A DNA stretch of 64,000 nucleotides from Clavibacter michiganensis (lineage in GTDB: Bacteria; Actinomycetota; Actinomycetes; Actinomycetales; Microbacteriaceae): contig NZ_JAFBBJ010000001.1 of assembly GCF_016907085.1 (NCBI RefSeq), forward strand, positions 2,232,001 to 2,296,000. The letters run 5' to 3'. This document shows, one piece after another, positions 51,805-61,028 of the stretch (positions within the stretch are counted from its first letter, which is position 1; the number at the start of each line of letters is the position of its first letter). The translations under genes were made by a program, and so were the position numbers. The notes under the pieces were generated by a model. The model was not told the DNA's origin and searched no databases. It saw only the letters and a list, made by a program, of their open reading frames with translations.

Positions 51805-51870
51805 CCCCCGAACGTATCGGCCGGGAGCGCTCCCGCACGAGGGAGTCACCCGCATGGGGGCGGACGCCGA

Positions 51871-51901
51871 CGGGCCCGGCTCCGTGGAGGAGCCGGGCCC
51901 G
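51871..51901 (-). terminator. Terminator of the Ig-like repeat gene
   Basis: CGGGCCCGGCTCC (51871-51883) pairs with GGAGCCGGGCCCG (51889-51901), 13 bp, 5-nt loop, 20 nt beyond the stop codon at 51922. Confidence 0.75.
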
Positions 51902-51921
51902 TCGGGCGCGGGATGCGCGGG

Positions 51922-53190
51922 TCAGCGCACCTTCACGCCCGCGCTCGCGCGCGCCTGGTTGTCGTACAGGTAGATGACGCCGCTGACCACGACGGTCACT
52001 GTGTGCCCGCGATCCGCCTCCGTCAGCGTGTACGTCTTCGCGGTCGCACCGGCGATGGCCTTCCCGTCGCGCTTCCACTGGTAGCCGAGCTCGAGCGACG
52101 ACGGCTTCCAGACGCCGGGCTGCGCGGTGAGCGTGCGGCCGACGACCGGGTTGCCGGTGATGCGCGGCGTGCCCGCGGTGATGACGGGCGCGGCGACGAC
52201 CTTCGTCTGCCCCGACGTGCGGGTCACGGGGACGTAGCCGTCGCGGGATCCGCGCACGGACACCGTGAGGCGGTGCCCGGCGTCGTAGGCCGTCACCGTG
52301 TACGCGGCGTCCGTCGCTCCCGGGATCCGCTCGCCGTCGCGGAACCACTGGTACTCGAGCGTCACGGGCGCCGGCTGCCAGAGGCCGGTGCGCACGGAGA
52401 GGGTGGATCCGTACTCGACCGTCCCCACGATCTGGGGCTGCGGGGCGGACGTGAGCGCCTGCGCGCCCGGCGCGCTCGCCGTGCTGCCCTCGACGTGCAC
52501 GTAGCGCCACGCGTCCGGGATGGGGCCGAAGGTCAGGTCGAAGGCCACGCGCTTGCCGTAGCCCGGGGTGACCGTGACGGATCCGGTGCCGCCGGCGTCC
52601 ACGAGCGCGCCGCCGTCGATCTGGTAGAAGATGTCGCTCTCCTCGGGCGTGAAGCCGTTGAGGGCCGCGCGCACGTCCCACCGGAACGTGACGGACGGGC
52701 CGTCCACGATCACCTCGGGCGTGTACTCGAGCGGGCCGCCGACCGACCGGACCGTCGTGGGCGCGGACGCCGTGCCGGTGACGGCGACGCCGCCCACGGT
52801 CCCGGCGACGCGCACGCTGATGAGGTGCTCGCCGGGGGAGGCCGGGATGTAGACCTCGTCCTCGTCGCCGGTGACGCTGCCCGTCCCGTCCGAGAGCCAG
52901 GGCCCGGCGCCGTCGAGCTGGTACTCGTAGCGGAGGCCGGAGTTGTCGGTGATCCCGCCGAGGTCCACCGAGATCACGCCGTGGAAGTTCGCGTCGGCGC
53001 TGTAGTCGAAGCCGTAGCCGCGCACCGTGGGGGCGGGGATGCGGACCGCTGCGGCGGTCGACGAGTCGGCGGCGGGCGCGGGCGTCGTCGCCGCCTGCGC
53101 GGGCGCGACCCCGGCGAACGCGGTGCCGGCCGCGACGACGACGGCCAGGGCGGTGAGGGGGAGTTGTCGTCCCCCGGTGGTGCGGGTCAT
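51922..53190 (-). CDS. Secreted Ig-like repeat protein
   Basis: 422 aa. Signal peptide (ALAVVVAAGTAFAGVAPAQA), a beta-rich N-terminal half and two copies of an actinobacterial Ig-like repeat. Each repeat has VG/YG-x-LT/S-V, then W-P-P-x-L-YQW-RDG-I-GAT-YT-D-GH--TV; compare LEYQWFRDGERIPGATD and LGYQWKRDGKAIAGATA. GGAAGGAA sets the ATG at 53190. Such repeats form surface or secreted stalks. No anchor or enzyme domain is seen. Confidence 0.82.
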   Translation of the reverse strand: MTRTTGGRQLPLTALAVVVAAGTAFAGVAPAQAATTPAPAADSSTAAAVRIPAPTVRGYGFDYSADANFHGVISVDLGGITDNSGLRYEYQLDGAGPWLSDGTGSVTGDEDEVYIPASPGEHLISVRVAGTVGGVAVTGTASAPTTVRSVGGPLEYTPEVIVDGPSVTFRWDVRAALNGFTPEESDIFYQIDGGALVDAGGTGSVTVTPGYGKRVAFDLTFGPIPDAWRYVHVEGSTASAPGAQALTSAPQPQIVGTVEYGSTLSVRTGLWQPAPVTLEYQWFRDGERIPGATDAAYTVTAYDAGHRLTVSVRGSRDGYVPVTRTSGQTKVVAAPVITAGTPRITGNPVVGRTLTAQPGVWKPSSLELGYQWKRDGKAIAGATAKTYTLTEADRGHTVTVVVSGVIYLYDNQARASAGVKVR

Positions 53191-53330
53191 GTGGGTTCCT
53201 TCCTTGCGGGCCGGGTCGCCCGTGCCCATGGTTCTCGCTGAGGTGGACGCCGCGCATCCCCCCGTCCGGGCCGCCCCCGGACGAGGCGTACCGTGGACGG
53301 GACCCGCCCCGCACCGTCAGGAGCCCCCGC

Positions 53331-53972
53331 ATGCCCACCGTCCTCCTCACCGGATTCGAGCCCTTCGACGGCGACACCAGCAACCCGTCGTGGACGGCCG
53401 TGCAGGAGGTGCGCGACCGCTGGGACGGGGACGCCGAGATCCAGGTGCGGCAGCTGCCCGTCGACTTCGCGAAGGTCGACGACGCGCTGCGGGCGGCGCT
53501 CGCCGAGGTGGATCCCGACGTCGTGATCTCCGTGGGCCTCGCCGGCGGCATCGAGACCCTCGAGGTGGAGCGCATCGCGATCAACGTCGACGACGCCCGC
53601 ATCCCCGACAACACGGGCTTCCAGCCCATCGACGAGCCGGTCGTCGACGGCGGCCCCGCCGCGTACTTCAGCACCCTGCCGATCAAGGCGGCGGTCGCGG
53701 CCGTGCGCACGAAGGGGATCCCCGCGGTCGTCTCGCAGACCGCCGGCACGTACACCTGCAACCACGTCTTCTACCTGCTGATGCACGAGCTGCGCGAGCG
53801 CCCGGGCACGCGCGGCGGCTTCGTCCACATCCCGTACTCGACGGAGGAGGCGATCGGCACCGACCGCCCCTACATGCGCATGGAGCAGATCGCGACGGCC
53901 CTCACCGCCGTCGTGAAGGCGACGCTCGCGAACGCGACCGACGTGAAGGTGGGCGGCGGGTCGCTCGACTGA
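53331..53972 (+). CDS. pcp: Pyroglutamyl-peptidase I
   Basis: 213 aa. Removes N-terminal pyroglutamate from peptides. Catalytic triad: E80 (LEVERIAIN), C143 (GTYTCNHVFY) and H166 (GGFVHIPY). N-terminal VLLTGFEPFDGDTSNPSW is the family signature. Full length. Confidence 0.95.
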   Translation: MPTVLLTGFEPFDGDTSNPSWTAVQEVRDRWDGDAEIQVRQLPVDFAKVDDALRAALAEVDPDVVISVGLAGGIETLEVERIAINVDDARIPDNTGFQPIDEPVVDGGPAAYFSTLPIKAAVAAVRTKGIPAVVSQTAGTYTCNHVFYLLMHELRERPGTRGGFVHIPYSTEEAIGTDRPYMRMEQIATALTAVVKATLANATDVKVGGGSLD

Positions 53973-53984
53973 TCCGCGGCGGCG

Positions 53985-55373
53985 TCACGCCACCCGCGCG
54001 TCCGCCCCGCGCACCCGCAGCATGAGCACGAGCCCCGCGAGCAGCACGATCACGATGCCGATGACCCCGAAGCGCGTGTCGCCCGTGATCGCCACCGCGA
54101 TGCCGAAGAGGCCGGGCGCCAGGAACGAGACCGCGCGGCCGGTGGTCGTGTAGAGGCCGAACATCTCGCCCTCGCGGCCGGCCGGCGAGATCCGCGCGAG
54201 GAAGGTGCGGCTCGACGACTGCACGGGACCCACGAACAGGCAGAGGAACAGGCCCGTCGCCCAGAAGCCGGCCTTCGCGTCGCCGACGAAGAGCACCGCG
54301 GATCCGCCGACGATGAGGCACACGAGCGAGACGAGGATGACGGGCTTCGCGCCGAACCGGTCGTCGAACCAACCGGCCGCGAACGTGCCGATGCCGGCGA
54401 CCACGTTGGCCGCGACGCCGAACAGCAGCACCTCGGTGGTCGTGAACCCGAAGACCTGGGCCGCGATGATCGCCCCGAACGTGAACACCGCCGCGAGCCC
54501 GTCGCGGAACACCGCGCTCGCGAGCAGGAACACGAGCACGCGCGGCGACTCCCGGTAGAGCTCGGCGATGCGGCGGAACAGCGTGCGGTACGACGCGACG
54601 ATCCCCTGCCGCGCGCGACCGGGCGTCGCGGGGATCTCGGGCACGCCCACGAGCACGGGGATCGAGAACACGGCGCACCAGATGGCGGCCACGAGGATCG
54701 CGATGCGCACGTCGAGCGCGCCGCCCTCCGCCCCCGACGGCAGGCCGAGGAGGCCGGACGCGCCGGGCGTCCCGAAGTCGAAGAGGAAGAGGCCGAGCAG
54801 CAGCGCGAGCAGCACGATGCCGCCCACGTAGCCCATGCCCCAGCCGAGGCCGGACACGCGGCCGACCGTGCGCGGCGTGCTCACCTGCACGAGCATCGCG
54901 TTGTAGTTGACGCTCGCGAACTCGAAGAACACGTTGCCGGTCGCGAGCAGCACGGCGCCGAGCCAGAGGTAGGAGGGCACGGGCTCGACGAACACCATGC
55001 CGAGCATCGCGAGCACGACGATCCCGGTGTTGATCCCGAGCCAGAGGCGGCGGCGCCCGGATCCGTCGGAGCGCTGCCCGAGCACGGGCGCGAGCACCGC
55101 GATGAGGAGGCCCGCGATGGTGAGGGCGAGCGAGATCACGCCGGAGGTGTCGGCCTTGGCGGCCACGAGCGCGGGGTTCCGGGCGTCGTCGCCCGCGGCC
55201 GCCACGATGGCGGGATCCACGAACAGGCTGCTGGCGAGGTACGTGCTGAAGACGAAGGTGGTGACCACGGCATTGAAGGCCGCGGATCCCCAGTCCCACA
55301 GCGCCCACGCGGCGACCCGTCGGCGGGGAGGGGCGGCGGGCTCGTCGATGCGTCCGGGCGCGGCGGTGCTCAT
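53985..55373 (-). CDS. UMF1/Atg22-like MFS transporter
   Basis: 462 aa with 12 helices. N-terminal AALWDWGSAAFNAVVTTFVF-type signature (here AWALWDWGSAAFNAVVTTF) is diagnostic of the UMF1 family. Atg22 relatives export amino acids from vacuoles; bacterial substrates are unknown. Convergent with pcp. Confidence 0.9.
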   Translation of the reverse strand: MSTAAPGRIDEPAAPPRRRVAAWALWDWGSAAFNAVVTTFVFSTYLASSLFVDPAIVAAAGDDARNPALVAAKADTSGVISLALTIAGLLIAVLAPVLGQRSDGSGRRRLWLGINTGIVVLAMLGMVFVEPVPSYLWLGAVLLATGNVFFEFASVNYNAMLVQVSTPRTVGRVSGLGWGMGYVGGIVLLALLLGLFLFDFGTPGASGLLGLPSGAEGGALDVRIAILVAAIWCAVFSIPVLVGVPEIPATPGRARQGIVASYRTLFRRIAELYRESPRVLVFLLASAVFRDGLAAVFTFGAIIAAQVFGFTTTEVLLFGVAANVVAGIGTFAAGWFDDRFGAKPVILVSLVCLIVGGSAVLFVGDAKAGFWATGLFLCLFVGPVQSSSRTFLARISPAGREGEMFGLYTTTGRAVSFLAPGLFGIAVAITGDTRFGVIGIVIVLLAGLVLMLRVRGADARVA

Positions 55374-55445
55374 GCTCGCAACCTAGTCGGTGGACGTGTC
55401 GCGGCAGGGTCGCGGGCCGCTCGGGCCCGCCCCTACGCTGGCCCG

Positions 55446-56198
55446 ATGGACGGACCCCTCACCGGCGGGAACATGAACCGCGTCGAGCGCGAGGGCGACA
55501 CCGTCACCCGCGACGCCGGCCCGTGGACCCCGACCGTGCACCGCTGGATGCGGCACCTCGCGCTCGCGGGCGTCAAGGGGATCCCGCAGCCGCTCGGCAT
55601 CGAGGGTGGCCGCGAGCGGCTGACGTACATGCACGGCGACGTGCCCGTCTACCCGCTGCCCGACTGGATCTGGGCCGACGACGTCCTCGTCCAGGCCGGC
55701 CGCCGCCTGCGCGAGCTGCACGACGCGAGCGTCGGCTTCATGCTGGGCGGCGCCGTCTGGCAGTCGGAGGTCAAGGTGCCGAGCGAGGTGATCCGCCACA
55801 ACGACTTCGCGCCGCACAACCTCGTCTTCGCCGACGGCCGGCTCACGGGCGTCATCGACATGGACATGGCCTCGCCCGGCCCGCGCATCTGGGACATCGC
55901 GTACCTCGCCACGCGCGCGGTGCCGCTCACCGGATCGACCCCCGAGGGCGCGCCCGGCATGGACGACGCCCGCCGCCGCGTGGCGCTGCTCCTCGACGCC
56001 TACGGATCCGACGCCACGTGGGCCGACGTCCTGCGGATCGCGATCCTGCGCCTGCACGACCTCGCCGGGATCTCGCTCGCCAAGGCCGACGAGCTCGGCA
56101 AGCCGCGCCTCCGCGACGACGCCGCCCACTACGAGCGCGACGCCGCGTTCCTCCGCGGGATCCTCGACGCCGAGCGCACGCATCCCGGCCCGGCCTGA
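55446..56198 (+). CDS. Aminoglycoside-phosphotransferase-like kinase (APH family)
   Basis: 250 aa. Brenner-type catalytic loop HNDFAPHNLVF and metal-binding VIDMDMASPGP. The N-terminal lobe is short. TACGCT is 6 nt before the ATG, suggesting a leaderless mRNA. The substrate is probably a small metabolite; resistance is not implied. Confidence 0.83.
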   Translation: MDGPLTGGNMNRVEREGDTVTRDAGPWTPTVHRWMRHLALAGVKGIPQPLGIEGGRERLTYMHGDVPVYPLPDWIWADDVLVQAGRRLRELHDASVGFMLGGAVWQSEVKVPSEVIRHNDFAPHNLVFADGRLTGVIDMDMASPGPRIWDIAYLATRAVPLTGSTPEGAPGMDDARRRVALLLDAYGSDATWADVLRIAILRLHDLAGISLAKADELGKPRLRDDAAHYERDAAFLRGILDAERTHPGPA

Positions 56199-56202
56199 CG
56201 CC

Positions 56203-56604
56203 TCAGCCGCGCGCGATCCGCCCCGCGACCTCCCGCAGCACGTCCGCGTCCTCGTAGGCCAGCCCCATCCCGACCGCGTCGGCCACCGGGAACCACGCCA
56301 CGCGCTGCCCCTCGGTGAGCCGGATATCCTCCGCCGCCGCGTCGAGCCGCGCGGTGAACGTGTGCTCGATCCCGTAGGAGCGCGTGCGCGTCATGAGGTG
56401 CGCGACCTCGGCCGGCGGGATCCGCACGCCCAGCTCCTCCTCCACCTCCCGCACGATGCACGCGAGCGGCGTCTCGCCCGGCTCGAGCATCCCGCCCGGG
56501 ATCGCCCACATGCCGGGGAACGGGATGGTCGGGATGTCGTCGCGCAGCTGCAGCAGGATGCGCCCGGCCGCGTCGACCAGCACGACCTGGCAGCCCTCGC
56601 TCAC
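56203..56604 (-). CDS. NUDIX hydrolase
   Basis: 133 aa. NUDIX box GGMLEPGETPLACIVREVEE followed by ELG, all Glu residues conserved. The GTG start overlaps the marR stop (GTGA). Substrate unknown. Confidence 0.9.
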   Translation of the reverse strand: MSEGCQVVLVDAAGRILLQLRDDIPTIPFPGMWAIPGGMLEPGETPLACIVREVEEELGVRIPPAEVAHLMTRTRSYGIEHTFTARLDAAAEDIRLTEGQRVAWFPVADAVGMGLAYEDADVLREVAGRIARG

Positions 56605-57095
56605 GCGGACGCGCCCGCGTCCGGCCCGTCGATGGTGTGCGCCGTCATCGCGATCGCGGCGCGCGCGATGTCCTCGGCGGTCTCCTCGGTGCCGAGCGCG
56701 GGGGAGGCCCGCAGCGCGACGGCGGCCGCCTCCCGGTAGTCGGCCTCCATGCGCGCGAGGGTCTTCCGGCCCGCGGCGGTGAGCTCGAGGAAGACGCTGC
56801 GGCGGTCCCTCGGGTTGGGCACGCGGTCGAGGTGCCCGGCTCCCACCAGGCGGTCGATCACGGCGGTCACCGCACCCGTGCCCATCGAGATCTCCGCGGC
56901 CAGGTGCTTGGGGGTCATCCGGTGGAGGTCGCCGACCACGCTGATCACGGTCAGGTCGGTGACGTTCACCCCGATGTCCTGCGCGATGCGCGTGCGCAGG
57001 TGGCGCTGCGCCGTCTCGACCATGTGCAGCGCGTTGGCGAGGGCCTCCACGGCCGCGGCGTCGTCGCGGCGGGGAGCGGTTCTCTCCGGGCTCAT
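56601..57095 (-). CDS. MarR-family regulator
   Basis: 164 aa. Winged HTH (RMTPKHLAAEISMGTGAVTAV) with wing PNPRDRRSVFLELTAAG. AGGGA is 9 nt before the ATG. Divergent from the TasA/SipW module across a palindrome at 57222-57248, so it likely represses itself and that module (inference). Confidence 0.88.
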   Translation of the reverse strand: MSPERTAPRRDDAAAVEALANALHMVETAQRHLRTRIAQDIGVNVTDLTVISVVGDLHRMTPKHLAAEISMGTGAVTAVIDRLVGAGHLDRVPNPRDRRSVFLELTAAGRKTLARMEADYREAAAVALRASPALGTEETAEDIARAAIAMTAHTIDGPDAGASA

Positions 57096-57209
57096 GTCGG
57101 GTGTCCCTGCATCGGTGGATCCGGCGGATCCATGGGCGGTCCAGCGACTGTAACGCGCCCTCGCGGCCGCGATCCCCTCGGCGAACGCACGCCCCCCGCA
57201 GTGGGGGGA

Positions 57210-57248
57210 TTGCGCGATTCCCAAGTAGCTGTATCTTCGAGTTACTTG
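57210..57248 (+). promoter_or_regulatory. Promoter and MarR-type operator for the TasA/SipW module
   Basis: TTGCGC (57210-57215), 16-nt spacer, TATCTT (57232-57237). The inverted repeat CAAGTAGCT (57222-57230) / AGTTACTTG (57240-57248) overlaps the -10, in a site typical for repression. Confidence 0.6.
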
Positions 57249-57320
57249 CAAAGCGAGTCACCGAGCTTCCTCCCCAGGGGCTCACCCCGCCCCTCCCCCC
57301 TACGCACCCGGAGTCTGACC

Positions 57321-57989
57321 ATGTCGCACCACATCGCCGCCGCCGCCAAGACCAAGCGCGTCCGCTTCGCCCCCCTCGCCATCGCCGGCGGCGTCGCCGC
57401 CGCCGTCCTCCTCTCCGTCTCGATGTCCGGCACGCTGTCGGGCTTCGTCGCCTCGATCACCAACGACACGAACACGGCGGCCTCCGGCTCGCTCGTCATG
57501 CAGGAGTCGCAGGCCGGCGCCAACGGCGCCGCGACCGTCACCTGCCTCAGCACGAGCGCGACGTCCGGCGTCGACTCCAACGCCGCCACCTGCTCCACCA
57601 TCAACAAGTTCGGCGGCTCGACCACGATGATCCCCGGCCAGACGGTCACGAGCGTCGTGAACATCAAGAACGTCGGCACCTCCAAGGCCTCGACCTTCAC
57701 GCTGACCCCCGGCGCCGCCTGCACGCAGACCAAGAACGGCACCGTCAACGGCTCGGCCACCGACTTCTGCTCCAAGCTCAACGTCGTCATCACCGCGGCC
57801 GGCAGCGCCACCCCCGTCTACTCGGGCACCGCCGCGGCCCTCGCCGGCTCCTCCGCCAAGACGCTGACCGCCCTCGCCGCGACCGCGAGCACCGACTTCA
57901 CCTTCGCCGTCACGCTCGACGCCTCCGCCGGCAACACGTACCAGGGCCTCGGCGCCTCGCTGCCCCTCACCTGGACCTTCGCCAGCTAG
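57321..57989 (+). CDS. SipW-dependent TasA/CalY-like secreted protein
   Basis: 222 aa. SipW-type signal (LAIAGGVAAAVLLSVSMSGT) followed by the family marker SGFVASITNDTNTAASG. The mature part is Ser/Thr/Ala-rich beta with several Cys (TVTCLSTSATSG, AACTQTKNG). In Bacillus such proteins polymerize into biofilm fibres after cleavage by SipW; here the dedicated peptidase is the next gene. Confidence 0.85.
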   Translation: MSHHIAAAAKTKRVRFAPLAIAGGVAAAVLLSVSMSGTLSGFVASITNDTNTAASGSLVMQESQAGANGAATVTCLSTSATSGVDSNAATCSTINKFGGSTTMIPGQTVTSVVNIKNVGTSKASTFTLTPGAACTQTKNGTVNGSATDFCSKLNVVITAAGSATPVYSGTAAALAGSSAKTLTALAATASTDFTFAVTLDASAGNTYQGLGASLPLTWTFAS

Positions 57990-58021
57990 TCCCCCCTGCC
58001 AGTCCCCCAGCTGGATCCCCC

Positions 58022-58047
58022 GCGGGGCCGCCGAGAGGCGGCCCCGC
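58022..58047 (+). terminator. Hairpin between tasA-like and sipW-like genes (probable attenuator)
   Basis: GCGGGGCCGCC (58022-58032), loop GAGA, GGCGGCCCCGC (58037-58047). It has no T-run and lies inside an apparent operon, so partial termination or mRNA 3'-end protection could raise fibre protein over peptidase. Confidence 0.6.
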
Positions 58048-58085
58048 ACCCATCCCCTCGAAGCCCCTGACCCGGGAGGCGCACC

Positions 58086-59153
58086 ATGACCGACATCCAG
58101 GACCGCTCGACCGCCCCGACGGCCGACGCCACGGCGCTCGACGCCACGGCGATCGACGCCCTCGAGCTCGACCTCGAGCTGGAGATCGACCTGGACCTGG
58201 AGCTCGACCTCGAGCTCCGCGCCGAGGACCTGCACCTCGACCCGGCCGCGGTCCTCGTCCCCCTGGTCCCCGCCCCCGCCCCCGCCCTCCCCGTGCGCGG
58301 CGCTACCCGTCGCGCCGCACGCGCCTCCCGCACGATCCGCCGCCGCACCGTCCTCATGTGGGCGGCCACCGTGATCCTCACCGCCCTCGTCGCGACGACG
58401 CTCCTCTTCCAGGCGTCCGGCGGCCGCTGGTTCGTCGTGCAGACCCCGTCGATGGGCACCACGGCCCCGGTCGGCACGCTGCTCCTCACGACCCCCGTCC
58501 TCCTCGAGGACGTCCAGCCGGGCGACGTCGTCAGCTTCCACCCCTCGACCACCCCGGACGAGACCTACACGCACCGCGTCATCGCGGTCGACGCCGACGG
58601 CCTCACCACGCAGGGCGACATCAACGGCGCGGTGGATCCCTGGAAGACCGACCAGGCGCACCTCGTCGGCGAGGCCACCACGATCCTCCCCGGCTTCGGC
58701 TGGCTCGCGAAGGGCGTGCCGCTGCTGCTCGCCGGCTTCGTCATCGTCTTGATGCTGACCCGCCTCATCGGCTCGCCCACGCACCGCGCCTCCATGCGCA
58801 TGCTCGGCGGCGCGCTGGTCGCCGCGTTCACGGTCTTCCTGCTCAAGCCCTTCGTCGGCCTCGTCGTCCTCGACGCCGCGACGCGTGGCAGCGACGTCGA
58901 GGCGACCGTCGTCTCGACCGGCATGCTCCCCATCCGCATCGCGGCGGAGGGCGGCACCCACGCCACGCTCGCCGCCGGCCAGGTCGGCACCATCACCGCC
59001 CCCGCCGGCGAGGCCGGGCGCTTCTACGACGTGTCCTCCACGCTCGACCTGCCGCTGTGGGGCTGGATCCTCTTCTTCGGCATCTGCGCGCTCCCCCTCC
59101 TCTGCACGCTCGTCGTCGGCCTCCCCGCCGAGCGCGAGGAGCGTCGCGCGTGA
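58086..59153 (+). CDS. SipW-like type I signal peptidase with acidic N-terminal repeat
   Basis: 355 aa. ER-type S26 peptidase: catalytic S122 (QTPSMGTTAPVG) and H163 (YTHRVIAV) with downstream GDINGAVDPW. Membrane helices at about 91-110 and C-terminally. Two oddities: residues 25-45 alternate acidic and hydrophobic residues (ALELDLELEIDLDLELDLEL), and about 140 residues follow the catalytic core. It likely cleaves the TasA-like and LamG proteins encoded on either side. Confidence 0.88.
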   Translation: MTDIQDRSTAPTADATALDATAIDALELDLELEIDLDLELDLELRAEDLHLDPAAVLVPLVPAPAPALPVRGATRRAARASRTIRRRTVLMWAATVILTALVATTLLFQASGGRWFVVQTPSMGTTAPVGTLLLTTPVLLEDVQPGDVVSFHPSTTPDETYTHRVIAVDADGLTTQGDINGAVDPWKTDQAHLVGEATTILPGFGWLAKGVPLLLAGFVIVLMLTRLIGSPTHRASMRMLGGALVAAFTVFLLKPFVGLVVLDAATRGSDVEATVVSTGMLPIRIAAEGGTHATLAAGQVGTITAPAGEAGRFYDVSSTLDLPLWGWILFFGICALPLLCTLVVGLPAEREERRA

Positions 59154-59992
59154 GCGTCGCCTCCCGCCTCGCCGGGATCGCCGCCTCCGTCTCCGCGGTC
59201 GCGCTCGGCGCCGTGCTCCTCCTCGCGCCCGGCACGAGCGGCGCCTACAGCGCCGCCATCACCAACACGAACAACACCGCCGCGTCGTCCGCCGCCTTCT
59301 TCACCTGCTCGAGCGCCTTCGCGGCCGACAAGGCGAACGCGCTGTTCGCCTACCCGCTCAACGAGGCCTCGGGATCCACGACCGCCGTCGACGCCGCCAC
59401 CGGCTCCTACCCGGGCACGTACCGCGGCGGCATGACGAGCGACACGACGAGCAGCCGGGCCTGCGCCCGCGACACCGGCGGCGCCTACGTGCTCGACGGC
59501 AGCGACTTCGTCACGAACGCCCTGCAGGCGCAGGGTCCGTCGACGTTCAGCACCGAGGTGTGGTTCAAGACGACCGTCAAGGGCGGCAAGCTCATCGGCT
59601 TCGGCAACTCGCAGTCCGGATCCTCGTCGGCCTACGACCGCCACACCTACGTCTCCACGACGGGCCAGCTGGCCTTCGGCACCTACAACGGCGGCTACCA
59701 GACGATCACGAGCTCCGCCAACGTCGCCGACGGCGCCTGGCACCACGTCGTGGCCACGATGTCGCCCGCCACGGGCATGACCCTGTACCTCGACGGCGCC
59801 CGCGTCGCCCAGAACACGGGCTTCACCGCCCCGGAGAGCAACAGCGGCTACTGGCGCATCGGCTACGACAACACCTCGGGCTGGCCGAACGCCGGATCCA
59901 ACTACTTCGTCGGCAGCATGCGCTTCGCGGCCGTGTACAAGACGGCGCTCACCGCGACGCAGGTGCAGAACCACTACACCGCCGGCCGCTGA
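59150..59992 (+). CDS. Secreted LamG-domain protein with TasA-like leader
   Basis: 280 aa from GTG overlapping the peptidase stop. Signal peptide (VSAVALGAVLLLAPGTSGAY) then SAAITNTNNTAAS, resembling the SipW substrate marker of the first gene. The rest is a concanavalin/LamG jelly roll (FSTEVWFKTTVKGGKLIGFG, DGAWHHVVATMSPATGMTLY, LDGARVAQ). LamG domains bind glycans. Probably a glycan-binding matrix component. Confidence 0.85.
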   Translation: MSVASRLAGIAASVSAVALGAVLLLAPGTSGAYSAAITNTNNTAASSAAFFTCSSAFAADKANALFAYPLNEASGSTTAVDAATGSYPGTYRGGMTSDTTSSRACARDTGGAYVLDGSDFVTNALQAQGPSTFSTEVWFKTTVKGGKLIGFGNSQSGSSSAYDRHTYVSTTGQLAFGTYNGGYQTITSSANVADGAWHHVVATMSPATGMTLYLDGARVAQNTGFTAPESNSGYWRIGYDNTSGWPNAGSNYFVGSMRFAAVYKTALTATQVQNHYTAGR

Positions 59993-59996
59993 CGCG

Positions 59997-60028
59997 ACGA
60001 CGGGACGGCCGGATGGCCGTCCCGTCGT
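59997..60028. terminator. Bidirectional terminator between convergent genes
   Basis: ACGACGGGACGGCC (59997-60010), 4-nt loop, GGCCGTCCCGTCGT (60015-60028), a 14-bp perfect stem between stops at 59992 and 60045. Confidence 0.8.
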
Positions 60029-60044
60029 GCGTGCGATCGATGGA

Positions 60045-61028
60045 TCAGCTCGCGGGCACCACGTCCCAGTGCTCGCGGATGAGGCCGCCGTCGACCCGGA
60101 AGATGTCGGCCGCCAGGAACGGGTCGTCCGCCTTCGCGCCGACCGGCTGCGAGAAGGTCCAGACGAGGTCGTCATCGGCGATCGAGATCACCGACTGCTG
60201 CGCCGGGAACTGCGCGCCGCCGGAGAAGAACGCCTTGAGCGCCGCCGTGCCGTTCGCGGCGACCGTGTTGTGCTGCAGGTACGCCGGGTCGAAGGAGCGG
60301 TCGAGCACGCTCGCGTCGTGATCCCGGAAGAGCGTGTCGTAGGCGCCCACGGCCAGCTGCCGGTTCGCCTCCTCCTGCTGCTCGGTGAGCTCGGGCGCGT
60401 CCGCCTCGCCCTGGTAGAGGTCGCTGAACATGGTGTTCGTGTTGCCGCTCGCGGGCGTGCCCTGCGGCACCGGCTGGTGGAACGACCAGACCGCGGTGAC
60501 CTTGCCGTCCGCGAGGCGGAAGAGGTCGACGGCCGCTTCGCCGGTGCGCTCGTCGTCGGGCTTGGAGGTGATCTGGTAGTGGACCGCCACGAGGTCGCCG
60601 TCCGCGGCGATGTGCTTGACCACGGCCTGGGCGCCCGGCACCCGCTGGTGCGCGCTGGCGAACTCGTCGAGGAACCCGCCGGGGCCGGCCTTCGCGCCCG
60701 TCCCGTTCGCGGTCGCGTCGGGCGCGATGGTCGCGATCGCGGCGGCGTTCGCCGCGGCGGAGGAGGGATCCGGGAACGCGGCGGTGAACAGCGCCGAGAT
60801 GGTGTCGGCGTTGCGGTCCTCGGCGTCGGAGTCGGTGCGGTCGGCGGTCGTGCCGCCGTCGCCCGATGCGGTGGGGCCGGTGGTGGCGACGGCGGTGGTG
60901 GCGTCGGGGGCGGCGTCGGTCGCGGCGGAGGCCGCGCCGGGAGCCGAGCATCCGGCGAGGATGACCACGCCGGCGAGGGCGGCGGTGCCGCGGGCGAGCA
61001 GGGAGACGGGGATTCGTTGAACGCTCAT
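60045..61028 (-). CDS. Lipoprotein with two SnoaL-like (NTF2-fold) domains
   Basis: 327 aa, lipobox LAGC (Cys27), a long Ala/Thr/Asp linker, then two NTF2-like domains. The first holds FLDEFASAHQRVPGAQAVVK and WSFHQPVPQG; the second holds YDTLFRDHDASVLDRSFDPA and WDVVPAS. No enzyme residues can be assigned. ATG 61034 (adding MC) is an alternative start. Confidence 0.8.
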   Translation of the reverse strand: MSVQRIPVSLLARGTAALAGVVILAGCSAPGAASAATDAAPDATTAVATTGPTASGDGGTTADRTDSDAEDRNADTISALFTAAFPDPSSAAANAAAIATIAPDATANGTGAKAGPGGFLDEFASAHQRVPGAQAVVKHIAADGDLVAVHYQITSKPDDERTGEAAVDLFRLADGKVTAVWSFHQPVPQGTPASGNTNTMFSDLYQGEADAPELTEQQEEANRQLAVGAYDTLFRDHDASVLDRSFDPAYLQHNTVAANGTAALKAFFSGGAQFPAQQSVISIADDDLVWTFSQPVGAKADDPFLAADIFRVDGGLIREHWDVVPAS

